From SZUA-584 sp040768905 (GTDB taxonomy: Bacteria; Bacillota; Clostridia; Christensenellales; SZUA-584), in contig JAXGMA010000001.1 of NCBI GenBank assembly GCA_040768905.1, forward strand, positions 2,108,001-2,172,000: a DNA stretch of 64,000 bases, written 5' to 3'. The notes under the pieces are model-generated. The model made no database searches and was not told where the DNA came from. It worked only from the letters and a program-made list of their open reading frames with translations. Position 1 is the stretch's first letter. Each line of letters begins with the position of its first letter. This document shows positions 15,829 through 23,921 of this stretch, in pieces. A program made the position numbers and the translations under genes.

Positions 15829-17688
15829 TCAGCCTCTTTTCACAGCTGTAAGGTAAACAGCCAGCACCGAAATGTCGGCGGGGGAAACGCCGGATATGCG
15901 CATGGCCTGCCCAAGCGTCGCAGGACGCACCGTCGCAAGCTTGTGCGCAGCCTCGAGCCGCAGCCCTTTTACCGTTTTGTAGTCGATAACTTCGGGAATG
16001 CTGCGTTTTTCGAGCGATAAGAACCTGTCAACCTGGCGCTGTTGTTTTTCGATATAACCCGCGTAGCGTATCTGTGTTTCTACGCATAGCGCTGCATCAG
16101 CTTCAAGCTCCGTGCCGCAGATATCGCCAATATCCGCATAGCGCACGCCCTGCCGCAGCAGCAGATCTGCCGCCTTGATGCCGGTTTTAAGCGGCGGCAG
16201 CCCCTTTAAGCCCAGCAGCGCATTTGCCTTTTCCATATCAGCATTCGTGCTTTTAAGACGCACTATCTCGCGTTCCACTGCCTCGCGCTTTTTCATATAG
16301 GCGTCGTAGCGCGCGTCCTCAACCAGCCCGATACGCCGCCCCTTTTCGGTGAGGCGCATGTCCGCGTTGTCCTGCCGCAGCAGCAGACGGTACTCCGCAC
16401 GCGCGGTCATCATCCTGTACGGCTCGCTTGTGCCCTTGGTCACAAGGTCGTCTATCAGTACGCCCGCATAGCCTTCGCTGCGCAAGATCACCAGCGGCTC
16501 TTCCTGCTTGAGGTGCTGCACGGCGTTGATGCCGGCCACGATGCCCTGCGCCGCTGCTTCCTCATAACCCGAAGTGCCATTGATCTGTCCGGCGCAGAAC
16601 AGCCCGTGCACGTTCTTTGTTTCAAGCGTGTTTTTGAGCTGCAACGGGTCGATACAATCATATTCTATGGCATAGGCCGTGCGCATGAACACTGCATTCT
16701 CAAGGCCCGGCACCGTGCGGTACATTTGTTTTTGTACATCCTCAGGCAATGAGCTGCTCATGCCCTGTATGTACATCTCATTGGTCTTAATGCCCTCGGG
16801 TTCAATGAAGATCTGGTGCCGGTCTTTATCCGGGAATTTTACGACCTTGTCCTCAATGGACGGGCAGTAGCGCGGCCCCATGCCTTCGATCACGCCGCTG
16901 TAAAGCGGGCTTCTGTGAATGTTTTTGCGTATGATATCGTGCGTTTTTTTATTTGTATACGTTAAATAGCATGGATACTGCTCGCGCGGCGCGCCCTGCG
17001 TCAGGAACGAAAAATACTGCGGCCGCTCATCCCCATGCTGCACCACCGTTTTGGAAAAATCGATACTGCGCGCGTCCACACGCGCTGGCGTGCCCGTCTT
17101 GAAGCGCTGCAAAGAAAGCCCGAGTTCCTTAAGATCAAGCGCATCTGCTGGCGCAAGCCCCGACGGGCCGGAAGACACTGTGTGTTCGCCGATAATCACA
17201 CGCCCTTTTAAGTAGACGCCCGTGCAAAGAACCACCGCGCGCGCAGTGTAGACAGCACCTAGGTGCGTTTCCACACCGCTTACACGCCCGTTCATTGTAT
17301 GGATACGCGTCACTTCCGCACTCGTCAGATGCAGATTGTCCGTGTTCTCAATCGTCCATTTCATCTCCATCTGGTAACGCTTTTTATCCTGCTGCGAGCG
17401 CAGCGACTGCACCGCTGCGCCTTTGCTCGTACCCAGCATCTTAAGCTGCATATACGCCGCGTCCGCGCACAGGCCGATCTGGCCCCCGAGCGCATCGACT
17501 TCACGCACAAGATGGCCTTTGCTCGAGCCGCCTATCGACGGGTTGCACGCCATCAGCGCAATGCCGTCAAGATTGATGGTCAGCAGCAGCGTTTTTTTGC
17601 CCAGCCGTGCACAGGCCAGCGCCGCCTCACAGCCCGCGTGCCCCGCGCCCACCACGACCACATCATATGTTCCCGCATCGTAAGCCAT
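15829..17688 (-). CDS. mnmG: tRNA uridine-34 5-carboxymethylaminomethyl modification enzyme MnmG (GidA)
   Basis: A 619-residue FAD protein that with MnmE installs the (carboxymethyl)aminomethyl group on wobble U34 of certain tRNAs. The N-terminal FAD motif GAGHAGCEAA, the MACNPSIGGSSKGHL signature, and the C-terminal MnmE/tRNA-binding domain ending in MRISGVSPADISVLAVYL are all visible; length is normal. The ATG at 17688 lies two bases after the mnmE stop, so the pair is translationally coupled, as in most Firmicutes. Confidence 0.96.
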   Translation of the reverse strand: MAYDAGTYDVVVVGAGHAGCEAALACARLGKKTLLLTINLDGIALMACNPSIGGSSKGHLVREVDALGGQIGLCADAAYMQLKMLGTSKGAAVQSLRSQQDKKRYQMEMKWTIENTDNLHLTSAEVTRIHTMNGRVSGVETHLGAVYTARAVVLCTGVYLKGRVIIGEHTVSSGPSGLAPADALDLKELGLSLQRFKTGTPARVDARSIDFSKTVVQHGDERPQYFSFLTQGAPREQYPCYLTYTNKKTHDIIRKNIHRSPLYSGVIEGMGPRYCPSIEDKVVKFPDKDRHQIFIEPEGIKTNEMYIQGMSSSLPEDVQKQMYRTVPGLENAVFMRTAYAIEYDCIDPLQLKNTLETKNVHGLFCAGQINGTSGYEEAAAQGIVAGINAVQHLKQEEPLVILRSEGYAGVLIDDLVTKGTSEPYRMMTARAEYRLLLRQDNADMRLTEKGRRIGLVEDARYDAYMKKREAVEREIVRLKSTNADMEKANALLGLKGLPPLKTGIKAADLLLRQGVRYADIGDICGTELEADAALCVETQIRYAGYIEKQQRQVDRFLSLEKRSIPEVIDYKTVKGLRLEAAHKLATVRPATLGQAMRISGVSPADISVLAVYLTAVKRG

Positions 17689-17690
17689 GT

Positions 17691-19028
17691 TTATTTCCCC
17701 AAACAAAACGTATCAAAAATGCTGTTGATGATCTCCTCGGTGGCCTTAAGTCCCGTGATCTCGCCAAGCCTGTCCCACGCTTCTTTGATGTCTATGGTCA
17801 CGCAATCAAGATCAGCCGCATCAAAAGCCCCTGCTGCGGATTCAAGGCTCTGCGCAGCTGCACACAGGCAGTCTCTGTGACGTTCGCTCGTGACCGTTAT
17901 ATCATCATCATCACTTCGTACAGGCGGCCGGATCCGCGCAATCAAATCGTCCCGCCCTGACCCGCTCAGCGCACACACTTCAAACACATCACAGCCGAAG
18001 ATTTTTCTTGCTTCCTGTGCCGTTGCCGCAGGCGCAAGGTCGATCTTATTGAGCACCACGATGATCTCGCCGTCAAGCGTCCCGAATATTCGCTTATCTT
18101 CTTTCGTGATTCCCTTCGAACGGTCAACGACCAGCAGCTTTAAATCCGCGCCCTTCGCGGCATCCTGTGCACGCTCGATGCCGATACGTTCCGCTTCATC
18201 GTGCGCTTCTCTCAGACCAGCCGTATCTATAAACCGAATGGACGCGCCGCTGTGCATATAAAAATCTTCCACTGCATCACGCGTGGTGCCAGGTGTTGCT
18301 GTCACGATGGCGCGGTCGTAGCCAAGTAGCATATTGAACAAAGATGATTTCCCGACATTCGGCCTGCCCACAATGGCCACGCCGCAGCCGTTTTTGAGCA
18401 GGCGCCCCTCTTCAAAAGTGGCTGCCAGCCGGCGCACCGCATCAAGCGCGTTTTGTACCAACGGCAGCGCGTCGCGCCGCACATCGGCTTCAAGGTCTTC
18501 CTCCGGATATTCTATGCCCGCTTCAATGATGACAAGCGCGTCAGTCAGCCATTTTTGTATCTGTGTGATCTTATCAAAAAGCCCTCCCGAAATCTGCCGC
18601 ATGGCAGCATCCGCAGCGGCAGCCGAATTGGCGCCGATCAGCTCCATCACCGCGCCCGCCGCAGAAAGGTCCATCTTACCGGATTCAAATGCGCGCCGTG
18701 TGAATTCCCCGGGCTGTGCGAGCCTTGCGCCCTTATCTGAAAGCGCCGCCATCAAGCGCGCCATGCTCACGCGCCCGCCGTGGCAGAATATCTCAGCCAT
18801 GTCCTCGCCTGTGAAGCTGCGCGGCGCGTTAAAACACACCGCCATCACTTCGTCGATTCGTTTGCCTTTATATTCTATCATTCCGTGGCGCATTCTCGCG
18901 TGTTCCGGTTCTCCCTTGCCGCGAAATACGGATTTTAAAATGGCATGTGCCCTTTGCCCCGATATGCGTATCACGGCGATCGCGCCGCCGCTTGGCGTTG
19001 CCGGTGCAAAGATGGTATCGTTCTCCAT
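17691..19028 (-). CDS. mnmE: tRNA modification GTPase MnmE (TrmE)
   Basis: A 445-residue GTPase, the partner of MnmG in wobble-uridine modification. It has the N-terminal tetrahydrofolate-binding domain (1-120), a helical domain, and an inserted G domain with GRPNVGKSS (221-229), TPGTTRD (G2 region), DTAG (268-271) and NKID (327-330). It ends in the catalytic C(I/L)GK motif, here CLGK, at the very C-terminus. It starts the mnmE-mnmG operon; no terminator separates the two. Confidence 0.96.
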   Translation of the reverse strand: MENDTIFAPATPSGGAIAVIRISGQRAHAILKSVFRGKGEPEHARMRHGMIEYKGKRIDEVMAVCFNAPRSFTGEDMAEIFCHGGRVSMARLMAALSDKGARLAQPGEFTRRAFESGKMDLSAAGAVMELIGANSAAAADAAMRQISGGLFDKITQIQKWLTDALVIIEAGIEYPEEDLEADVRRDALPLVQNALDAVRRLAATFEEGRLLKNGCGVAIVGRPNVGKSSLFNMLLGYDRAIVTATPGTTRDAVEDFYMHSGASIRFIDTAGLREAHDEAERIGIERAQDAAKGADLKLLVVDRSKGITKEDKRIFGTLDGEIIVVLNKIDLAPAATAQEARKIFGCDVFEVCALSGSGRDDLIARIRPPVRSDDDDITVTSERHRDCLCAAAQSLESAAGAFDAADLDCVTIDIKEAWDRLGEITGLKATEEIINSIFDTFCLGK

Positions 19029-19091
19029 GGCCTTCTCCCCTTGTTTTCGCGCATTATCATACCACAGTTTTTATTTTTTGCACATACACGT

Positions 19092-19126
19092 AAAAAAGCA
19101 AGGAGATTTTCTGTCCCCTTGCTTTT
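19092..19126 (-). terminator. Terminator after the ammonium transporter locus
   Basis: AAAAGCAAGG and CCTTGCTTTT form a ten-base-pair stem with a T tail on the minus strand, about 30 bases after the amt stop. Confidence 0.85.
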
Positions 19127-19157
19127 CAATGAAAGGTTGTTCTTGGTAAAACTTTTG

Positions 19158-20152
19158 CTACATTTTAAGCACGAAGTCAGCGTAGCAGTCCGTGCCGTGC
19201 TCGCCCATATCCAGCCCGGCCACTTCTTCTTCGCGCGAGACCCAAAGGCCCGTTGCCGCTTTGATGAACTTGAAAAGCCCAAACGTTGTACCGAAAGTCC
19301 ATGCCGCATACGCGAGGATGCCTGTGGACTGTATGGCGAGCTGGCCGATACCGCCACCGAAAAGAAGGCCGGTATCCGTTGCAAAAAACCCGACCATGAG
19401 CGTACCCAAAGCGCCGCAGAAACCGTGCACGGTCATGGCGCCCACAGGGTCGTCCACTTTGAGCTTCTTATCCACAAACTCCACGCCGAAGACCACCACA
19501 AAGCCAGCCAGCGCACCGATCACGATATTATGGCCGGGTATGGCGTTTGGTTTGCCGTCTTTTCTGTACTTCCCGATGCGCGGCCCGAGGATAGCCGCGC
19601 CCACAAGCGCGCTCCAGCCGCCGACAGAGTGGACAAGCGTTAAGCCCGCAAAATCGATCATACCTTCCGTTCCCGCGATAGAGAGCGTGGATAGCCAGCC
19701 GCCTCCCCAGAGCCAATGCACCGCAATGGGGTAGATGATCATGCTGATCACCGCGCTGTAGATGATGTAAGAAGAAAACTTCGTCCTTTCAGCCATGGCG
19801 CCGGAAACGATGGTGGCCGCCGTGGCACAGAACACCGTCTGAAACAAAATCGACACAGGCGCATCTATCGTCGTCGGGTCAAAAAAGCCGCTTCTCCTAT
19901 CATGCCTGCAATGTCCTGTCCGTATATCAGCCCATAGCCGACCACCAAGAACAAAAGCGAGCCTATGGCAAAGTCCATTAAGTTTTTCATGATGATTTTG
20001 GCTGAGTTTTTGGCACGCGTAAAGCCCGACTCCACCATCGCAAAACCTGCCTGCATGAAGAATACGAGTATTGCGGCGATAAGCATCCACAAAGTATCGG
20101 CATTGGCAGACAGCGTATCCATTTGCTGCTGAACAATCAATAAGCCTTCCAT
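19158..20152 (-). pseudogene. amt: Ammonium transporter Amt, frameshifted and internally deleted
   Basis: The N-terminal part (from ATG 20152; NADTLWMLIAAILVFFMQAG and MVESGFTRAKN) is a typical Amt start and runs to 19865. The remainder, from FFDPTTIDAP on, is in the -1 frame and ends at 19158. The switch falls on an A6 run (T6 on the coding strand) forming the heptamer T TTT TTG at 19886-19880; a -1 shift there restores the Amt reading exactly. Independently, GHNIVIGA runs straight into LAGFVVVFGVEFVDKKLK, so about 85-100 residues found in normal Amt (including the WFGWFGFN region) are missing in frame. Twin histidines of the pore are still present. With the deletion, ammonium transport is unlikely. 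Confidence 0.8.
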
Positions 20153-20196
20153 TTTTCCTTTCCGCCTTTCCATAAAATTTAAAACTTTTTTGAATC

Positions 20197-20240
20197 AAAA
20201 AAACCGCGCTGAGAAAGCTCTTTTGCTTTCATTGCCGGTT
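20197..20240 (-). terminator. Leader terminator/attenuator ahead of amt
   Basis: Between the P-II remnant and amt, on the minus strand, an outer AACCG/CGGTT and inner GAAAGC/GCTTTC stem with a six-base loop (AAAAGA) are followed by seven T. It lies upstream of amt rather than after an operon end and near an ANTAR antiterminator gene, so it may be a regulated attenuator. Confidence 0.6.
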
Positions 20241-20276
20241 TCTCGTCGAGCCGTTATTCCTTTTTTTGCAGGTAGC

Positions 20277-20617
20277 TTAGAGCGCTATGTCTCCACGTTC
20301 TCCCGTGCGCACCCTGACCGCATCGTCTATGGGAATGATGAATATCTTGCCGTCTCCAACTTCTCCCGTTTTGATGCCAGCGGTCACAGCCTCGACCAGC
20401 TTGTCGGCCATATCATCGGGCACGACCACTTCGACTTTGAGCTTGTGCAGCAGGTTGATCATCACACTTCTGTACCCCTGTACACTTCCTTCTTTCCTTT
20501 CTGCGCACCGCAGCCCAGCACGGATATCACCGTCATCCCGCCTGCGCCTGTGCTTTCAACGATTTCTTTGATCTTTTCCATCATCTCCGGACGGACGATC
20601 ATTTCGATCTTCTTCAT
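20277..20617 (-). pseudogene. Nitrogen regulatory protein P-II (GlnB/GlnK), frame broken in the T-loop
   Basis: The first 51 codons (20617-20462) give MKKIEMIVRP through GAQKGKKEVYRGTEV and then TGA. The rest of P-II (NLLHKLKVEVVVPDDMADKL to RTGERGDIAL) continues in another frame to 20277. Normal P-II proteins are one chain of about 112 residues, so one base is missing just after the T-loop tyrosine (YRG). A GTG and an ATG overlap the stop (GTGTGATG), so the downstream half could be re-initiated, giving two fragments split in the T-loop that contacts Amt. A single-base assembly error is the alternative. It lies in the ANTAR-glnB-amt operon. Confidence 0.75.
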
Positions 20618-20632
20618 AGATATCACCCCTTA

Positions 20633-21211
20633 TTATTTATGATGCGACAGCTCAATGATCTTCATCGCGATATCGCGCATCGCCACCCGCGAATCCATAC
20701 TCATCTTCTGGATCCTTCTGTAAGCCTCATCCTCAGATATGCTTTTTCGCTTCATCAGTATGCCCTTGGCCCGCTCAATGGCTTTTCTCTCCTCAAGCCC
20801 CTGCTTTAAGTCCCCAAGCTCTTTGAGAAGCAGCTGCATACGCCGCCTGTTCTGCAGCACCGTTTCAATCATCGAAAGAAGCGCGATATGATTGACAGGT
20901 TTTTGAAATAGCGTGATGTCATAGTCCTGTACGGTGGACACGCAAAAGTCTTTCTGCGCACTCGTGATAAAAAGGATCACGCTGCAAAGGTTCTCATCCC
21001 CGATGATCTTGCCGACTTCAAGACCCGTCACATCCGGCAGATCAAAGTTGATCAGCAAGATATCAGGTGCGCTCAGACGCACTTTACGGAGCGCCTCGTT
21101 TCCGGAAGCACAAAGATCACCGACTGCATAACCGTTTCGCTGCAGCACATATTTGAGTTTTTCTGCCGCCGTCTCACTCGGAACGGCCACTGTGATTCTT
21201 GGCTTTTCCAT
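20633..21211 (-). CDS. ANTAR-domain response regulator (NasT/AmiR-like antiterminator)
   Basis: A 192-residue regulator with an N-terminal receiver-like domain (residues 1-120). The receiver aspartate region is LLINFDLPDVTGLEVG, so a phosphoacceptor position is plausible, and FQKPVN carries the conserved lysine. A coiled linker leads to a C-terminal ANTAR domain (about 135-190; RKAIERAKGILMKR and MDSRVAMRDIA). ANTAR proteins bind paired hexaloop hairpins in nascent RNA and prevent termination, usually in nitrogen-utilisation operons. It is the first gene of the operon with P-II and amt, and the terminator hairpin ahead of amt is a possible target. It is intact, unlike its two neighbours. Confidence 0.85.
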   Translation of the reverse strand: MEKPRITVAVPSETAAEKLKYVLQRNGYAVGDLCASGNEALRKVRLSAPDILLINFDLPDVTGLEVGKIIGDENLCSVILFITSAQKDFCVSTVQDYDITLFQKPVNHIALLSMIETVLQNRRRMQLLLKELGDLKQGLEERKAIERAKGILMKRKSISEDEAYRRIQKMSMDSRVAMRDIAMKIIELSHHK

Positions 21212-21288
21212 TCATTTGCGCCGTCAATAAAAAGCTAAATGACGAAAGCGGCCCCTTTTTTTATTCTTTCATATAATATGAAAAGCGT

Positions 21289-21326
21289 TTATACGGATGG
21301 TTACCCAACCGAACAAACGCCATCGT
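21289..21326 (-). promoter_or_regulatory. Hairpin in the leader of the ANTAR operon
   Basis: On the minus strand GCGTTT and AAACGC enclose a smaller GGTT/AACC hairpin, about 80 bases before the ANTAR gene start. It does not match a riboswitch I know. It could stabilise the leader or serve autoregulation. Confidence 0.4.
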
Positions 21327-21346
21327 TTCTTCCTGCCTTTGAGCCT

Positions 21347-21390
21347 ATTATAACACACACAAAACGAATTGCAAGCGTTTTTTTGCAATT
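21347..21390 (-). promoter_or_regulatory. Promoter of the ANTAR operon with overlapping dyad
   Basis: On the minus strand TTGCAA (21374-21369), 16 bases, TATAAT (21352-21347). The -35 box is one arm of a perfect inverted repeat, AATTGCAA and TTGCAATT (21367-21390), separated by eight bases, as expected of a repressor or activator site. Confidence 0.6.
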
Positions 21391-21489
21391 GTTCTCATTA
21401 GATGTTTCACTTTATTGCAGCTTCTGTGCTTCATTTTGGCTTTTTCTCCATGATATTGCACATTCTTGTTCCGCTTCTTGCAATATGTC

Positions 21490-22473
21490 CTAAATATCTT
21501 CGACAACCTTTTTCGGCACCTTTGAGAACAGCGGGCTGACAGATTCTTTTTCATGTATGCGCAGAACAGCTTCTGCAAAAAGCGGGGCCACCGAAACCGT
21601 TATGAATTTGCTGCCTTTCGCAATCCACGGGTTTTGCACACTGTCCGTACCTATAAGCATTTCTATCGGGCTGTCCTCGATCGCCTTCACGCCTTTTTCA
21701 CGCAGAATCACATGAGAAAGGCAGGAGATGATACGCTGCGCCCCGTGTTTTTTGAGCGCATTCGCCATATCGACAAGCGTGCCGCCGGAAACAGAAAAAT
21801 CATCCACGATCAGGCAGTTTTTCCCTTCCACCTCACCGATTACAGAAAGCACATGCGCCTGTTCGTCATGCCCGTAACGCGTTTTGTCCCCAATGGCCAC
21901 TGGCACATGCAGGTAATCCGCATATTTGCGAGCCGTTTTTGCGTAACCGGCGTCCGGCGAAACAACAACGATGTTTTCCATCACATCAAGCCCTTTGACA
22001 TACTCGCACATAATGGGCAGCGAAAGAAGATGGTCAACCGGACCTTTGAAAAACCCTTGTACCTGCGCACTGTGCAAATCCATGACGACCACTCTGTCGG
22101 CACCGGCCATCTCTATGGCATCCGCACACACACGCGCACGTATCGAAACGCGCGGCTCATCCTTCTTATCACCCTTGGCATAGCTGAAATACGGGATCAG
22201 CGCCGTCACGGAATTCGCGCTGGCTCTTTTTAGCGCATCCATCCAAAAAAGTATCTCCACAAACTCATTGTTGGGATTCATGCCAATGGGTTGAACGACG
22301 TATACGTCTTTATTTCTTACAGTTTCATTGATTCTGATAAAAATATTGCCGTCGGAAAAAGTGATAACTTCTGAGTCTCCCAAATCATTACCAAGGTATT
22401 TGCACATCTTCTTGGCAAACGGCATTCCGGAAGACCCTGCATATACCTTTATGTCACTGTCAAAGGAATTCAA
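21490..22473 (-). CDS. prs: Ribose-phosphate pyrophosphokinase (Prs), divergent form
   Basis: A 327-residue enzyme of the PRPP synthetase family, which makes PRPP from ribose 5-phosphate and ATP. VYAGSSGMPFAKK, FSDGNIFIRI, MDLHSAQVQGFF and the PRPP loop CLIVDDFSVSGGTL are in the right order. Several positions differ from housekeeping Prs: the loop usually reads DDMIDTGGT, and the catalytic flexible-loop region reads YFSYAKGDKKDEP instead of YARQDRK. It may be a divergent orthologue or a second copy. The start is a TTG at 22473, with AGGG upstream. A promoter (TTGATT, 17, TACAAT) lies at 22516-22544. Confidence 0.85.
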   Translation of the reverse strand: MNSFDSDIKVYAGSSGMPFAKKMCKYLGNDLGDSEVITFSDGNIFIRINETVRNKDVYVVQPIGMNPNNEFVEILFWMDALKRASANSVTALIPYFSYAKGDKKDEPRVSIRARVCADAIEMAGADRVVVMDLHSAQVQGFFKGPVDHLLSLPIMCEYVKGLDVMENIVVVSPDAGYAKTARKYADYLHVPVAIGDKTRYGHDEQAHVLSVIGEVEGKNCLIVDDFSVSGGTLVDMANALKKHGAQRIISCLSHVILREKGVKAIEDSPIEMLIGTDSVQNPWIAKGSKFITVSVAPLFAEAVLRIHEKESVSPLFSKVPKKVVEDI

Positions 22474-22515
22474 TTCTGTAACCCTGCCTTAATATGTTTT
22501 GATGATCATATAATC

Positions 22516-22544
22516 ATTGTAGCACTTTAGCATATCACAATCAA
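22516..22544 (-). promoter_or_regulatory. Promoter of prs
   Basis: On the minus strand TTGATT (22544-22539), 17 bases, TACAAT (22521-22516), about 45 bases before the start. Confidence 0.5.
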
Positions 22545-22547
22545 TAT

Positions 22548-23390
22548 CTATCCCTCGCCAAAATAATCCCTGGACATAAGGCTGTCCGCCAGCAACGCAA
22601 GGCTTTGCTGCAGATAACGGCTTGTCCGCGTCTCTTCCCCGATCCCAACTTTTGTATAGCTGCCGTGATAATCGCTTCCGCTTGTGACAAACAACCCGTT
22701 TAGCCGCGCCCAGCTTTCATATTCCTTACACTGGCCGTTTGTGTGCGATGGATGATACGCCTCGATGCCCCAAAAACCAAGCGTTTTCAGATGCGGCTTT
22801 ATTCCGCTCCACACGCTTTCATTTAGCAATCCGGGGTGCGCCAGCACGGCATGTCCGCCTGACTGCCGGATCAGTTCTGCCGCGCACGCCGCGCTGATGC
22901 GCTGCTGCTGCACATAGTAGGGCGATTTTACAGACAGGTATTTTTCAAAAGCTTCCTTGGCTGTGTTGACATAGCCCTTATCAACGAGCGCCGCCGCCAA
23001 GTGCGGCCGTCCTATCACGCTGCTCACGCACTGTGCTTCCACTTCTTCCATCCCGATCTTAACGCCCGCTTTTTTCAGCCTCTCAAGCATAGCGTATGCG
23101 CGAGTACGCCGCGCTTTTGCGGCCTTTTCCACATAGCCGAGCAACGCTTCATTTGCACAGTCGACACCCAGCCCCAAAATGTGTACTTCCCCGTCAAAAT
23201 ATGATGAAAACTCAATGCCCGGTATCACGATGATGCCGCATCCATCGCTGACCTTGGAAGACCCGCGGCACTCATCATGGTCTGTTAGTGCTACGGCATC
23301 CATCCCGGCCGAGCGCGCCGCATCGACAGCCTTCTGCGGGCTCAATTCACCGTCAGAAAATGTGGTATGTACATGCAGATCCATCCTCAT
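22548..23390 (-). CDS. PHP-domain phosphoesterase (YciV/RNase AM-like)
   Basis: A 280-residue PHP-superfamily metal phosphoesterase. The motifs DLHVHTTFSDG (first metal ligands), ALTDHDE, GIEFSSYFDGEVHILG and AHPG, and a late GSDYHGSY with Asp/His ligands, define a three-metal site. Its closest described relatives are single-domain PHP proteins such as YciV/RnaAM, which act on 3',5'-bisphosphonucleotides and short 5' RNA ends. Which substrate applies here is not visible. It is followed by no close gene, and a GNAT gene lies 19 bases upstream on the same strand. Confidence 0.85.
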   Translation of the reverse strand: MRMDLHVHTTFSDGELSPQKAVDAARSAGMDAVALTDHDECRGSSKVSDGCGIIVIPGIEFSSYFDGEVHILGLGVDCANEALLGYVEKAAKARRTRAYAMLERLKKAGVKIGMEEVEAQCVSSVIGRPHLAAALVDKGYVNTAKEAFEKYLSVKSPYYVQQQRISAACAAELIRQSGGHAVLAHPGLLNESVWSGIKPHLKTLGFWGIEAYHPSHTNGQCKEYESWARLNGLFVTSGSDYHGSYTKVGIGEETRTSRYLQQSLALLADSLMSRDYFGEG

Positions 23391-23409
23391 TTGCGGTTTG
23401 CCCTTTTAC

Positions 23410-23889
23410 TTATTCGCTTTGCTTATGTGCGCAGCCGCCGCACGCCGACGGATAAACGACATCGTCCTTTGAGACCGTCATGGCCATGTGTTTTATGCCT
23501 GCTTCCAGATATTCATTTCCGTATTCTTTAAATCCGAACTTGCGGTACAGCGGCATGATATATGTCTGTGCGCTGATCTTGATACGCTGCGCGCCTGAAG
23601 AAAACGCCTTATAAAGCAGCAGCCGCAAGGCAAGATCTCCGATCTTCTGGCCGCGGAAAGGTTTTAAGACAGCAAGCCTGCCGATACGAAAATCCTCTCC
23701 GTCATACCAGATGCGGCCTGTGGCAGCCGGCTTCTCGTCCGCATATACCATCAGATGCAGCGCCTGGGTGTCGAATGCGTCGTACTCCTCTTCCTGCGGA
23801 CAGCCTTGTTCCTCAATAAAAACCGTGCGGCGTATCGCAAACGGCTCACTTATGTCTTCTGTTCCTGATATAAATACGCTTGTGATCAT
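23410..23889 (-). CDS. GNAT-family N-acetyltransferase
   Basis: A 159-residue acetyltransferase. FAIRRTVFIEEQG opens the fold, RIGRLAVLKPFRGQKIGDLAL carries the acetyl-CoA pyrophosphate motif in two parts, and YRKFGFKEYG closes it. This matches the ElaA/YjcF-like subgroup. The C-terminus ends unusually in a cysteine-rich tail (ACGGCAHKQ). The substrate is unknown. The ATG at 23889 has GGGGG upstream. It probably forms a two-gene unit with the PHP phosphoesterase. Confidence 0.85.
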   Translation of the reverse strand: MITSVFISGTEDISEPFAIRRTVFIEEQGCPQEEEYDAFDTQALHLMVYADEKPAATGRIWYDGEDFRIGRLAVLKPFRGQKIGDLALRLLLYKAFSSGAQRIKISAQTYIMPLYRKFGFKEYGNEYLEAGIKHMAMTVSKDDVVYPSACGGCAHKQSE

Positions 23890-23921
23890 AAACTATTTCC
23901 CCCGTTTTTGAATTTGGATCT

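Noticed and set aside
19158..20198. A 346-residue membrane protein with a unique N-terminus
   Set aside because: The first 105 residues are out-of-frame translation; the real Amt start lies in the other frame.
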